A stretch of DNA of 64,000 nucleotides from Hydractinia symbiolongicarpus. Taxonomy: Eukaryota > Cnidaria > Hydrozoa > Anthoathecata > Hydractiniidae. Below, one piece after another: positions 21,201 through 35,210 of the stretch. The position numbers and the translations under genes were made by a program. Where the stretch lies: NCBI RefSeq assembly GCF_029227915.1, contig NC_079876.1:36063828-36127827 (forward strand), written 5' to 3'. The notes under the pieces were generated by a model. It saw nothing but the letters and a program-made list of their open reading frames with translations, was not told the origin of the DNA and searched no databases. Positions within the stretch are counted from its first letter, which is position 1, and the number at the start of each line of letters is the position of its first letter.

Positions 21201-23560
21201 TATATTTTTGCTAACAGTAGCTTTTCACATCCACGTAAGTTGCTATCAGCATACTAAAATACAGTAACTTATTAATGTGAGCTCAGCATATTTAATAATT
21301 CGAATAACATCAGAAAAAATAAGATTTAATAAATGATCAATCATGATCATATCTTAATTTTATGAATCCAAAAATAGCATCAATGTTTTTCATCTGAGGA
21401 ATCAATGTAGCCAACTTTCATGGCAAGGCAGTATATAAACAGAGGAGAGACTACAGAGAAAAAAAGCCAAGCAAATGCACTATTTGATACCGCTTCCTTT
21501 ACAAAAACTACAAGAAGTCAATATCAACGACTACACATTCTTTTATAAGAACCAGTCTTTAAATAACATTAGGCTCAGAAAGGCCAAATTTTAAGAAACT
21601 TTAGCAGGCTGAGAAAGATCTCTAGCATTATGAAACTTGCACATATAACAGAAAAGGTAAGTAAAAACATAGCAAATGTCGTTCATATATATCAAACCAT
21701 AGTCCAAATCTGGAAAAAGCCTTGTAAACCAAAGATTTTTCAGGGTCAAATAAAGAAAATTCAAGAAACATTTAAGACTCAAATTATCAACGTTTTAAGA
21801 AACTCTAGGCTCAATCAAATGCTTGTATTGCAAACTTGCACTTGCTTATCGCACAAATAGCGTGAATTTTTTGAAGATACGCTCTTTTTCTTACAAAGGA
21901 ATACTCTGGCTAAAGCCTCTTTGATGTAATGATTAATTTTAGAATATCTAAAAGTTCTAAAAACGTTAAATCTAGACAACCATTAAAATGGTCTTATTCT
22001 TTGACTTTCCTTGTACTGTTGATTTCTGAAAGTGATTTTTTAGAAAATGTAAAAAGTGGATCACTGTTAACTAAAACTGTAATATTCTTGCATTTTAAGT
22101 AAAAGTTCTGTTAATAATTCTGTGCTCATTACTTTAGACATTGTTGAACACACTACTATATATGTAATAACTGGCAGAGCTGAGTTGGTGAGTTGGGTAG
22201 TCGTGAATTGGGATTACTTAATGTTGCATATTTGATATTTGCAAACCGATCAATTTCGGATTAGGAAAATTCAGGGGCATATAAACATGTACATTTTTAT
22301 TCAAATAGTTACTGTCCTGTCAAGATATTCTTGCATTTTAAGTAAAAGTTCTGTTAATAATTCTGTGCTCATTACTTTAGACATTGTTGAACACACTACT
22401 ATATATGTAATAACTGGCAGAGCTGAGTTGGTGAGTTGGGTAGTCGTGAATTGGTGAGTTAGTGAGTTGCACAATTTGCCGATGCCGACACCGGATGAAT
22501 TGTTTTAAAGTTCCGAATCTGTTCTCTGTTGCACACTTTCCCTCGCGGAATTTTACATTTAAAAATATAGAATGCTGAATTTTATTTCAATTTCAGGCTA
22601 AGGAATGAATGAAGCATTGGACGCTGTTTGTACGAAGTGAACGATTGTCATTTCGGTCAAGTTGGATGAATTTTGAATAAATGTTAATTTAAAAACAAAA
22701 AAAAATCGTGTGTAAATTTACTGCTCATTAAAATTTAATACACCATAATTTTTAGTCTAAACCGATTTTCTTTCATCCATGGTTTCCGAACTTTTTCTTA
22801 CGAAATCATAATAGGCACGATAAATGTATAACCTCCTTTATTTTAAAACAGTGTAGGTAAATAATAATGAAGAAATGCCAAATAAAAATAATTGTAATTC
22901 ATAATTCAAAATAATTGGGATTCAGGCCAGTTATAGTTTAGCGTAATTATTTAGAAGCCAAAAAGCACCCGCCGTAATTAAATAAACATGTTTATCATAG
23001 GAAATAATCAGCATAAAATAATTGTGAAGAATTTATTACAGTTAAGTTAATTCCACAAATCAAAGCCAATTAGCATAATCAAATCTGCTACAAAGCTTAG
23101 CAAAACATATAAAACTCGCGCCGCAGTATTTATTAAAACATTTTCGTATTTTGTAAATTTAAAGATATTTTAGTGTCTAGGGCAAGTACAAAAAACATCT
23201 AATTCATTAGGTCCACGACGCGGCTAACCTACCGTTTCGCCATGCACGGAGATAACATATATTTCCGTAACTGACAAGACGGAAGTTTTTTTCACATGAG
23301 GGCGCATTCGTCGTCATGTGAAGGGCAAAAATTCTCATGTGAATTGCGTATTTACATGGGGGTGCAAGAAATTTACATAAAGGCACATGGGAAAAATGCC
23401 GCTGATCACCGATTTGGCAGTGAAAAATTGAAAAGATATATAAATTTACTATTTCTAAATTAGGGCTACAGTATGAAAATGTTGACGTGTAGCATATTGC
23501 ACACTAAAAATTGGTTCTATGTTATCCAGGCACGTAAATATTAATTCTTAAATTAAGGTC
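18278..23560. repeat. 5283-bp tandem unit, copy 2
   Basis: Same length and content as copy 1, with scattered single-base differences (for example ccaaaaatag near 21370 against ccaataatag near 16087). Confidence 0.95.
19666..21253 (-). CDS. unknown multi-exon gene, tandem copy 2
   Basis: Every exon and splice border of the copy-1 model is offset by 5283 bases and preserved, including the terminal TGA at 19668-19666. Confidence 0.48.
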
Positions 23561-26500
23561 TATAGTAAAGAAACTTTCCTTGACACCTTGCTCAGTCTTC
23601 TTGCTAATCTTCAGTCCGTTCATTTCTGTCCGCTGGAGCGCGAGATGTTTGCAACGCTGGAAACGGACAGCAACCCGGGGCAAAGTTTATAGGAACAATA
23701 GAGTCTGTGTAATAAGGCTCGTTGATTGGTTGGTCGTGGAAACTGTGAAACACGCCAAGAGCGGGAAAATAAAATAAAATCTTCCCCACAGTGCGGAAAC
23801 AGTGCGTATCTTCTTCTTTCGTGCGTAATTTACAAAATTTCGTGTTTCCGTTACGGGACGCATCTTTCGCGGACAGACAGACAAAATACGGCTATTATTA
23901 AAGAGACTAGTCGTTAACCCATAAAAAATCCACAGCGTCACCCGTCCTTTATATGTCACATATTTCGTATTTCCGTCGCGGACACACAGACAGACGACGA
24001 CTATTATTAAGGAGACTAGCCGGGAAACCTGGCGTCAAAACGCGCGGGTAAGCCACAAGTCAAGTTGTGCCCCGGCGTTACCACTCTGTGGAGCGCTTAA
24101 TAAGAGCCGTAAACTGTGCCATGCAATCAAGTGAAGCACCTTAGTACAGATATACAGTATTTGTGAATCAAGTGAAGCGCATACACCCTTATAGCGTTGC
24201 GACTGTAACATATTTCTCAAAAAATAACTTTCCCGCAGCGATAGCTGAAATAAAAACAGAGTTAACAAAGCCTTGTTACTCCATCACAGCAAAATAATCG
24301 TTCATTATTATTTTATTTTTCGGAATCAGATTTTGTGAAAGTTAAAAAATGAATCGTGACACCAGGCTGATTGCTTAGTACAGTTAAACAGTGTTGTGCA
24401 GGCGTATAAAGATAATACCCTTTAAAAATACTTTCTTGCTGATTCTGTTTATAAAAACACAAGAAACAGTCCAACAGCGTTAAGCGGGGTTAACCCTTTA
24501 GTACCAATAAACTGCGTTGCACATGCACATGGGCATAACAACCCTTAACAATAAAATAATCTGTTGTTAACAACGGGCTAACTGCTTGGTACAGTTAAAC
24601 AGAGTTGAACAGGCGTATAGGCGTAATACCCTTTTCCAAAAACCTTCATTGCAACTTCGGTTTAAATAAAAACACAGGAAACAGCCTGTCGTTACCCGTA
24701 CAGCTAAAACAATCGCTCAGCCATTTTATTAGCCGAAAATGTTTTCAGGAAAATCAAAAAGATAACATTTAGCATAAGAATTATTGCCTAAGATTATTGT
24801 TGTAGCCAGACTGAATTTTTATAATTTCGCGTTTAAGATCTCTACGTGGCTAACAAACGTGACAATCAATTAATTGGGCTTTCAACCTGATAATCTGAAA
24901 ATTACATTATTTTAGTTTGTTTCGGTACAGCCGAAATCCATTATCTTTTCAATCATCCCTGTAAAGGGGACAATACAGAAGTTCTCCAGTGGCTTCTTAT
25001 TATTTGGAGAAAACCCTTTATTCATTAACATCTCTGTCTTAAAAAGCTAGTTATATCTGCATTGCGATTTAGTAACTGCTATTCTCTTAACTAAAGAATT
25101 ACTGACTATCTATACTACACCGCAAGCACATACCTCTCATTGTCAGTGGACATAACACTACCCGTGGAACCTTCTGTGACATCAACAAGGAATCTGCAAA
25201 CAGACAAAAAAGGTGCTGATAAGAAGTGTTATTATGGGTTTATTAATGGTTAAGAAAAAAGAAAACTAAGTCATAGATATAAACCTCCCACTCTGGGAAG
25301 TGATTGTTAGCAGATCAGTTACAGATCTATAGAAAGAAAAAGTAGAAATCATAGAGCGAATGTTTTTTGCTAACTGTGACCTTAACACGCACTTAAGAAT
25401 GCATACGTCTCATTGCAAATCTGCTTAATGTCTTCTGTAGCGCTTTCTATAACATCAAGTAGGGATCTGCAAAAAAGTATCAAAATTAATCAAGGAGTAT
25501 TAATTACTGCAAAAGCTTAAATAAATATTAACTAAATTTTAACTTAAGCCCATTTATTTAAAAGTTACCGAAATTTCTACTCCATGGTAACAAGAAAAAA
25601 AATTCAAATTTTATTATACTTAAACTACCATTGCATTAGAAACATTTCCACGCAATCAATTCCTGATTATTAAAAATAAGTAAAAACACGTTGCATTCGA
25701 ACGCAAGGTTTAATCATGCATGTTGTCATCACTGTGATTAGGAGAGTTACATCTAAGAAAGATTTAGGCATCCATCTAAATCAAGCAAAAATGCGTAGGT
25801 TAAAGAGGGACCACTCATTGAACATGTAACGTATAAAAAAATCTGCTAAAGCAATTAGATAATAAAAAATCTAAAATAGGTGCCATAAATTAATCACATA
25901 CCCATGACTTTCTACTACAATTGGAAACGCCACATCGAAATCTAAACTGTAAACAAAGTAAAATTAGCATCTTGTAGGAAAAAAATATATATATATTTAA
26001 AAAACGTTATACCACCTCTAAGTAGTTATTAAGTCAGCTTTACACAACAAACCACAAATAAACTATAATTGTGAGGAACAGTTTTTAGATTTAAAGTTGC
26101 GTAACATATAAGCAGTATTACAAGTATTGAAAGAAGCTTACCATGTTTTTTCTTTATTTTCTACTTGAAAATCAATCGCTGATTCTCTTGAACATTGTAC
26201 CTGCAACAAAAAGGACTTAGTATAGTGATAAAGAAGACATAAATTTTTTAACATGGAACAACAAACATTAAAGTCGTTTATGCATTTTTGAAAACCTAAT
26301 TAAACATTTTCTACTAAAAGAAGTGGTTCCTCGTCCTCATCTTCACTGTCCTCACCGCAAATTAACAAATGCTCCAACTAAAGAAATGTTTCAACGTTTA
26401 CTTTATTTTGAGGACTGCCCCAGATATTCACTGCAGCACAAAATATAACTGGAATACATACTTCATCATCCTCTGTTGTCCCATATATTTTTGCTAACAG

Positions 26501-28843
26501 TAGCTTTTCACATCCACGTAAGTTGCTATCAGCATACTAAAATACAGTAACTTATTAATGTGAGCTCAGCATATTTAATAATTCGAATAACATCAGAAAA
26601 AATAAGATTTAATAAATGATCAATCATGATCATATCTTAATTTTATGAATCCAAAAATAGCATCAATGTTTTTCATCTGAGGAATCAATGTAGCCAACTT
26701 TCATGGCAAGGCAGTATATAAACAGAGGAGAGACTACAGAGAAAAAAAGCCAAGCAAATGCACTATTTGATACCGCTTCCTTTACAAAAACTACAAGAAG
26801 TCAATATCAACGACTACACATTCTTTTATAAGAACCAGTCTTTAAATAACATTAGGCTCAGAAAGGCCAAATTTTAAGAAACTTTAGCAGGCTGAGAAAG
26901 ATCTCTAGCATTATGAAACTTGCACATATAACAGAAAAGGTAAGTAAAAACATAGCAAATGTCGTTCATATATATCAAACCATAGTCCAAATCTGGAAAA
27001 AGCCTTGTAAACCAAAGATTTTTCAGGGTCAAATAAAGAAAATTCAAGAAACATTTAAGACTCAAATTATCAACGTTTTAAGAAACTCTAGGCTCAATCA
27101 AATGCTTGTATTGCAAACTTGCACTTGCTTATCGCACAAATAGCGTGAATTTTTTGAAGATACGCTCTTTTTCTTACAAAGGAATACTCTGGCTAAAGCC
27201 TCTTTGATGTAATGATTAATTTTAGAATATCTAAAAGTTCTAAAAACGTTAAATCTAGACAACCATTAAAATGGTCTTATTCTTTGACTTTCCTTGTACT
27301 GTTGATTTCTGAAAGTGATTTTTTAGAAAATGTAAAAAGTGGATCACTGTTAACTAAAACTGTAATATTCTTGCATTTTAAGTAAAAGTTCTGTTAATAA
27401 TTCTGTGCTCATTACTTTAGACATTGTTGAACACACTACTATATATGTAATAACTGGCAGAGCTGAGTTGGTGAGTTGGGTAGTCGTGAATTGGGATTAC
27501 TTAATGTTGCATATTTGATATTTGCAAACCGATCAATTTCGGATTAGGAAAATTCAGGGGCATATAAACATGTACATTTTTATTCAAATAGTTACTGTCC
27601 TGTCAAGATATTCTTGCATTTTAAGTAAAAGTTCTGTTAATAATTCTGTGCTCATTACTTTAGACATTGTTGAACACACTACTATATATGTAATAACTGG
27701 CAGAGCTGAGTTGGTGAGTTGGGTAGTCGTGAATTGGTGAGTTAGTGAGTTGCACAATTTGCCGATGCCGACACCGGATGAATTGTTTTAAAGTTCCGAA
27801 TCTGTTCTCTGTTGCACACTTTCCCTCGCGGAATTTTACATTTAAAAATATAGAATGCTGAATTTTATTTCAATTTCAGGCTAAGGAATGAATGAAGCAT
27901 TGGACGCTGTTTGTACGAAGTGAACGATTGTCATTTCGGTCAAGTTGGATGAATTTTGAATAAATGTTAATTTAAAAACAAAAAAAAATCGTGTGTAAAT
28001 TTACTGCTCATTAAAATTTAATACACCATAATTTTTAGTCTAAACCGATTTTCTTTCATCCATGGTTTCCGAACTTTTTCTTACGAAATCATAATAGGCA
28101 CGATAAATGTATAACCTCCTTTATTTTAAAACAGTGTAGGTAAATAATAATGAAGAAATGCCAAATAAAAATAATTGTAATTCATAATTCAAAATAATTG
28201 GGATTCAGGCCAGTTATAGTTTAGCGTAATTATTTAGAAGCCAAAAAGCACCCGCCGTAATTAAATAAACATGTTTATCATAGGAAATAATCAGCATAAA
28301 ATAATTGTGAAGAATTTATTACAGTTAAGTTAATTCCACAAATCAAAGCCAATTAGCATAATCAAATCTGCTACAAAGCTTAGCAAAACATATAAAACTC
28401 GCGCCGCAGTATTTATTAAAACATTTTCGTATTTTGTAAATTTAAAGATATTTTAGTGTCTAGGGCAAGTACAAAAAACATCTAATTCATTAGGTCCACG
28501 ACGCGGCTAACCTACCGTTTCGCCATGCACGGAGATAACATATATTTCCGTAACTGACAAGACGGAAGTTTTTTTCACATGAGGGCGCATTCGTCGTCAT
28601 GTGAAGGGCAAAAATTCTCATGTGAATTGCGTATTTACATGGGGGTGCAAGAAATTTACATAAAGGCACATGGGAAAAATGCCGCTGATCACCGATTTGG
28701 CAGTGAAAAATTGAAAAGATATATAAATTTACTATTTCTAAATTAGGGCTACAGTATGAAAATGTTGACGTGTAGCATATTGCACACTAAAAATTGGTTC
28801 TATGTTATCCAGGCACGTAAATATTAATTCTTAAATTAAGGTC
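23561..28843. repeat. 5283-bp tandem unit, copy 3
   Basis: Near-identical to copies 1 and 2. It shares the variant cttaagaatgcat (near 25392) with copy 4 rather than with copies 1-2. Confidence 0.95.
24949..26536 (-). CDS. unknown multi-exon gene, tandem copy 3
   Basis: Offset 10566 from copy 1 with all predicted exon borders retained. The only nearby change I noticed is in the intron following the first 60-nt exon. Confidence 0.48.
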
Positions 28844-30231
28844 TATAGTAAAGAAACTTTCCTTGACACCTTGCTCAGTCTTCTTGCTAATCTTCAGTCC
28901 GTTCATTTCTGTCCGCTGGAGCGCGAGATGTTTGCAACGCTGGAAACGGACAGCAACCCGGGGCAAAGTTTATAGGAACAATAGAGTCTGTGTAATAAGG
29001 CTCGTTGATTGGTTGGTCGTGGAAACTGTGAAACACGCCAAGAGCGGGAAAATAAAATAAAATCTTCCCCACAGTGCGGAAACAGTGCGTATCTTCTTCT
29101 TTCGTGCGTAATTTACAAAATTTCGTGTTTCCGTTACGGGACGCATCTTTCGCGGACAGACAGACAAAATACGGCTATTATTAAAGAGACTAGTCGTTAA
29201 CCCATAAAAAATCCACAGCGTCACCCGTCCTTTATATGTCACATATTTCGTATTTCCGTCGCGGATACACAGACAGACGACGACTATTATTAAGGAGACT
29301 AGCCGGGAAACCTGGCGTCAAAACGCGCGGGTAAGCCACAAGTCAAGTTGTGCCCCGGCGTTACCACTCTGTGGAGCGCTTAATAAGAGCCGTAAACTGT
29401 GCCATGCAATCAAGTGAAGCACCTTAGTACAGATATACAGTATTTGTGAATCAAGTGAAGCGCATACACCATTATAGCGTTGCGACTGTAACATATTTCT
29501 CAAAAAATAACTTTCCCGCAGCGATAGCTGAAATAAAAACAGAGTTAACAAAGCCTTGTTACTCCATCACAGCAAAATAATCGTTCATTATTATTTTATT
29601 TTTCGGAATCAGATTTTGTGAAAGTTAAAAAATGAATCGTGACACCAGGCTGATTGCTTAGTACAGTTAAACAGTGTTGTGCAGGCGTATAAAGATAATA
29701 CCCTTTAAAAATACTTTCTTGCTGATTCTGTTTATAAAAACACAAGAAACAGTCCAACAGCGTTAAGCGGGGTTAACCCTTTAGTACCAATAAACTGCGT
29801 TGCACATGCACATGGGCATAACAACCCTTAACAATAAAATAATCTGTTGTTAACAACGGGCTAACTGCTTGGTACAGTTAAACAGAGTTGAACAGGCGTA
29901 TAGGCGTAATACCCTTTTCCAAAAACCTTCATTGCAACTTCGGTTTAAATAAAAACACAGGAAACAGCCTGTCGTTACCCGTACAGCTAAAACAATCGCT
30001 CAGCCATTTTATTAGCCGAAAATGTTTTCAGGAAAATCAAAAAGATAACATTTAGCATAAGAATTATTGCCTAAGATTATTGTTGTAGCCAGACTGAATT
30101 TTTATAATTTCGCGTTTAAGATCTCTACGTGGCTAACAAACGTGACAATCAATTAATTGGGCTTTCAACCTGATAATCTGAAAATTACATTATTTTAGTT
30201 TGTTTCGGTACAGCCGAAATCCATTATCTTT

Positions 30232-31819
30232 TCAATCATCCCTGTAAAGGGGACAATACAGAAGTTCTCCAGTGGCTTCTTATTATTTGGAGAAAACCCT
30301 TTATTCATTAACATCTCTGTCTTAAAAAGCTAGTTATATCTGCATTGCGATTTAGTAACTGCTATTCTCTTAACTAAAGAATTACTGACTATCTATACTA
30401 CACCGCAAGCACATACCTCTCATTGTCAGTGGACATAACACTACCCGTGGAACCTTCTGTGACATCAACAAGGAATCTGCAAACAGACAAAAAAGGTGCT
30501 GATAAGAAGTGTTATTATGGGTTTATTAATGGTTAAGAAAAAAGAAAACTAAGTCATAGATATAAACCTCCCACTCTGGGAAGTGATTGTTAGCAGATCA
30601 GTTACAGATCTATAGAAAGAAAAAGTAGAAATCATAGAGCGAATGTTTTTTGCTAACTGTGACCTTAACACGTACTTAAGAATGCATACGTCTCATTGCA
30701 AATCTGCTTAATGTCTTCTGTAGCGCTTTCTATAACATCAAGTAGGGATCTGCAAAAAAGTATCAAAATTAATCAAGGAGTATTAATTACTGCAAAAGCT
30801 TAAATAAATATTAACTAAATTTTAACTTAAGCCCATTTATTTAAAAGTTACCGAAATTTCTACTCCATGGTAACAAGAAAAAAAATTCAAATTTTATTAT
30901 ACTTAAACTACCATTGCATTAGAAACATTTCCACGCAATCAATTCCTGGTTATTAAAAATAAGTAAAAACACGTTGCATTCGAACGCAAGGTTTAATCAT
31001 GCATGTTGTCATCACTGTGATTAGGAGAGTTACATCTAAGAAAGATTTAGGCATCCATCTAAATCAAGCAAAAATGCGTAGGTTAAAGAGGGACCACTCA
31101 TTGAACATGTAACGTATAAAAAAATCTGCTAAAGCAATTAGATAATAAAAAATCTAAAATAGGTGCCATAAATTAATCACATACCCATGACTTTCTACTA
31201 CAATTGGAAACGCCACATCGAAATCTAAACTGTAAACAAAGTAAAATTAGCATCTTGTAGGAAAAAAATATATATATATTTAAAAAACGTTATACCACCT
31301 CTAAGTAGTTATTAAGTCAGCTTTACACAACAAACCACAAATAAACTATAATTGTGAGGAACAGTTTTTAGATTTAAAGTTGCGTAACATATAAGCAGTA
31401 TTACAAGTATTGAAAGAAGCTTACCATGTTTTTTCTTTATTTTCTACTTGAAAATCAATCGCTGATTCTCTTGAACATTGTACCTGCAACAAAAAGGACT
31501 TAGTATAGTGATAAAGAAGACATAAATTTTTTAACATGGAACAACAAACATTAAAGTCGTTTATGCATTTTTGAAAACCTAATTAAACATTTTCTACTAA
31601 AAGAAGTGGTTCCTCGTCCTCATCTTCACTGTCCTCACCGCAAATTAACAAATGCTCCAACTAAAGAAATGTTTCAACGTTTACTTTATTTTGAGGACTG
31701 CCCCAGATATTCACTGCAGCACAAAATATAACTGGAATACATACTTCATCATCCTCTGTTGTCCCATATATTTTTGCTAACAGTAGCTTTTCACATCCAC
31801 GTAAGTTGCTATCAGCATA
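30232..31819 (-). CDS. unknown multi-exon gene, tandem copy 4
   Basis: Offset 15849 from copy 1; exons and splice borders preserved. It lies wholly in the near-identical left part of copy 4. Confidence 0.48.
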
Positions 31820-33208
31820 CTAAAATACAGTAACTTATTAATGTGAGCTCAGCATATTTAATAATTCGAATAACATCAGAAAAAATAAGATTTAATAAAT
31901 GATCAATCATGATCATATCTTAATTTTATGAATCCAATAATAGCATCAATGTTTTTCATCTGAGGAATCAATGTAGCCAACTTTCATGGCAAGGCAGTAT
32001 ATAAACAGAGGAGAGACTACAGAGAAAAAAAGCCAAGCAAATGCACTATTTGATACCGCTTCCTTTACCAAAACTACAAGAAGTCAATATCAACGACTAC
32101 ACATTCTTTTATAAGAACCAGTCTTTAAATAACATTAGGCTCAGAAAGGCCAAATTTTAAGAAACTTTAGCAGGCTGAGAAAGATCTCTAGCATTATGAA
32201 ACTTGCACATATAACAGAAAAGGTAAGTAAAAACATAGCAAATGTCGTTCATATATATCAAACCATAGTCCAAATCTGGAAAAAGCCTTGTAAACCAAAG
32301 ATTTTTCAGGGTCAAATAAAGAAAATTCAAGAAACATTTAAGACTCAAATTATCAACGTTTTAAGAAACTCTAGGCTCAATCAAATGCTTGTATTGCAAA
32401 CTTGCACTTGCTTATCGCACAAATAGCGTGAATTTTTTGAAGATACGCTCTTTTTCTTTCAAAGGAATACTCTGGCTAAAGCCTCTTTGATGTAATGATT
32501 AATTTTAGAATATCTAAAAGTTCTAAAAACGTTAAATCTAGACAACCATTAAAATGGTCTTATTCTTTGACTTTCCTTGTACTGTTGATTTCTGAAAGTG
32601 ATTTTTTAGAAAATGTAAAAAGTGGATCACTGTTGACTAAAACTGTAATTATAATAACCTATGATAATATAATAAAACAATGCTATGAGCTACTAGGGTG
32701 TTATGTAAATGGAGGAGATGACAATATTTCCAGGGTTTTTTTAGGAAACAAGTAGTAAGAACATATGGCTTCAGAGGCCCAAAACTTTAGAACATGTTGA
32801 GAGCATTTAAGGCTTTAGCAATACCAAAGAGTACTAAAATTCTCAAACTTGAAAAATAAGAGAAAACGTAAGAAACAGTTTAAGAACATTTTTTAATGCT
32901 TAAAATTTGAAAAACTTAATAACATTTAAGGCTTCCTTTAAGTTGAGTGTATTCTTATAAAAAAAAACGTGTACATTTTTTTGATTTTGATGTTCAGGGC
33001 ACAGAAGGAGAGGTTAGCTAAACGTTGGATTTTTGAATTTTTTGAATTGTGAGTCATCCCTTGAGAAACTAAAGTTACTGAGAATGTTGTAAAAAAGGAT
33101 ATTTAATGTTATCCGATCTTCGTAAAAACAATTGACATCTGATGAGCGCCCCTTGGTAATTGAACCTTGATGTTTCTTATAAAAATAATTCTTGAAATAA
33201 ATTCCTCA

Positions 33209-33666
33209 AAGCTTACCTCCTACTTAAAAACAAGTTGGTTAAAGAGCTTTAAAGTTGTCTAGGAATCTTTTTATTTTATTTTTAAAAATTTTATCTGTTC
33301 TCAAGATTTTGGACTTAGAAGTTCCACTAATTATGCGAAATTATGACATCATCTACCAGATGCTAAAAAGAAATTGGTGTTATCAATGATATTCATAATA
33401 ACTAAATACTAACAGTCATTTCAATATACTCCAAATATTAACCTAATTGGCTGAAAACAGATATACATCATATATGTCTTGATGACACAATATAACCCCG
33501 TCGTCTGGGAGATGATGTCATGCATAATTAGTGGAACTTATAAGTCAAAAATCTTAAAAACTAAATAAACATTTTCAAAAAAATAAATAGATTCCTTGTA
33601 AAGTTGTCTAAACTTTACAAGCTCTTTCATATGAAATCAACTAGTTTTCTAGTGGGAGATAAGCTT
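33209..33666. repeat. long imperfect inverted repeat (arms about 150-160 bp)
   Basis: Left arm 33209-33359 (aagcttacctcc...gacatcatctaccag) is matched by the reverse complement of 33505-33666 (ctgggagatgatgtca...agataagctt), with a spacer of about 145 bp. The best-matched inner stretch is aagttccactaattatgc. Foldback element or decayed transposon ends; no coding content. Confidence 0.75.
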
Positions 33667-35210
33667 TAACTAAGGGATTACTTAATGTTGCATATTTGAT
33701 ATTTGCAAACCGATCAATTTCGGATTAGGAAAATTCAGGGGCATATAAACATTTTTATTCAAATTGTTACTGTCCTGTCAAGATATTCTTGCATTTTAAG
33801 TAAAACTCCTGTTAATAATTCTGTGCTCATTACTTTAGACATTGTTAAACACACTACTATATATGTAATAACTGGCAGAGCTGAGTTGGTGAGTTGGGTA
33901 GTCGTGATTTGGTGAGTTAGTGAGTTGCACAATTTGCCGATGCCGACACCGGATGAATTGTTTTAAAGTTCCGAATCTGTTCTCTGTTGCACACTTTCCC
34001 TCGCGGAATTTTACATTTAAAAATATAGAATGCTGAATTTTATTTCAATTTCAAGCTAAGGAATGAATGAAGCATTGGACGCTGTTTGTACGAAGTGAAC
34101 GATTGTCATTTCGGTCAAGTTGCATAAATATTGAATAAATGTTAATTTAAAAACAAAAAAAATCGTGTGTAAATTTACTGCTCATTAAAATTTAATACAC
34201 CATATTTTTTAGTCTAAACCGATTTTCTTTCATCCGTGGTTTCCGAACTTTTTCTTACGAAATCATAATAGGCACGATAAATGTATAACCTCCTTTATTT
34301 TAAAACAGTGTAGGTAAATAATAATGAAGAAATGCCAAATAAAAATAATTGTAAATCATAATTCAAATTAATTGGGATTCAGGCCAGTTATAGTTTAGCG
34401 TAATTATTTAGAAGCCAAAAAGCACCCGCCGTAATTAAATAAACATGTTTATCATAGGAAATAATCAGCATAAAATAATTGTGAAGAATTTATTACAGTT
34501 AAGTTAATTCCACAAATCAAAGCCAATTAGCATAATCAAATCTGCTACAAAGCTTAGCAAAACATATAAAACTCGCGCCGCAGTATTTATTAAAACATTT
34601 CCGTATTTTGTAAATTTAAAGATATTTTAGTGTCTAGGGCAAGTACAAAAAACATCTAATTCATTAGGTCCACGACGCGGCTAACCTACCGTTTCGCCAT
34701 GCACGGAGATAACATATATTTCCGTAACTGACAAGACGGAAGTTTTTTTCACATGAGGGCGCATTCGTCGTCATGTGAAGGGCAAAAATTCTCATGTGAA
34801 TTGCGTATTCACATGGGGGTGCAAGAAATTTACATAAAGGCACATGGGAAAAATGCCTCTGATCACCGATTTGGCAGTGAAAAATTGAAAAGATATATAA
34901 ATTTACTATCTAAATTAGGGCTACAGTATGAAAATGTTGCAGCATATTGCACACTAAAAATTGGTTCTATGTTATCCAGGCACGTAAATATTAATTCTTA
35001 AATTAAGGTCTGTTTTGCGTTATTAGCATTCTGTATTATAGCATTAGTATTTTCTCTTTGCACTGATAATTTGTTGACCAAAATACCTAACAGATTTTAC
35101 GTGCTAAAATGACTGCAGCAGTAACCCGGATTTGTCTTTAAAGATCTTAAGGTGTTATAAATTTTCAGAACGAAGGTTTAAAAACAACATGTTCGCGCAA
35201 AAGATATGAT

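Larger units (their letters stand above)
28844..35010. repeat. tandem unit, copy 4, longer variant
   Basis: 28844-32649 is near-identical to copies 1-3. At 32650-33673 it carries about 1 kb absent from the others, including a long inverted repeat. From 33674 to 35010 it resumes the unit but with noticeably more substitutions and small indels than are seen among copies 1-3 (for example gttgcagcatatt against gttgacgtgtagcatatt). The array ends at aaggtc/tgttttgcg. Confidence 0.9.
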
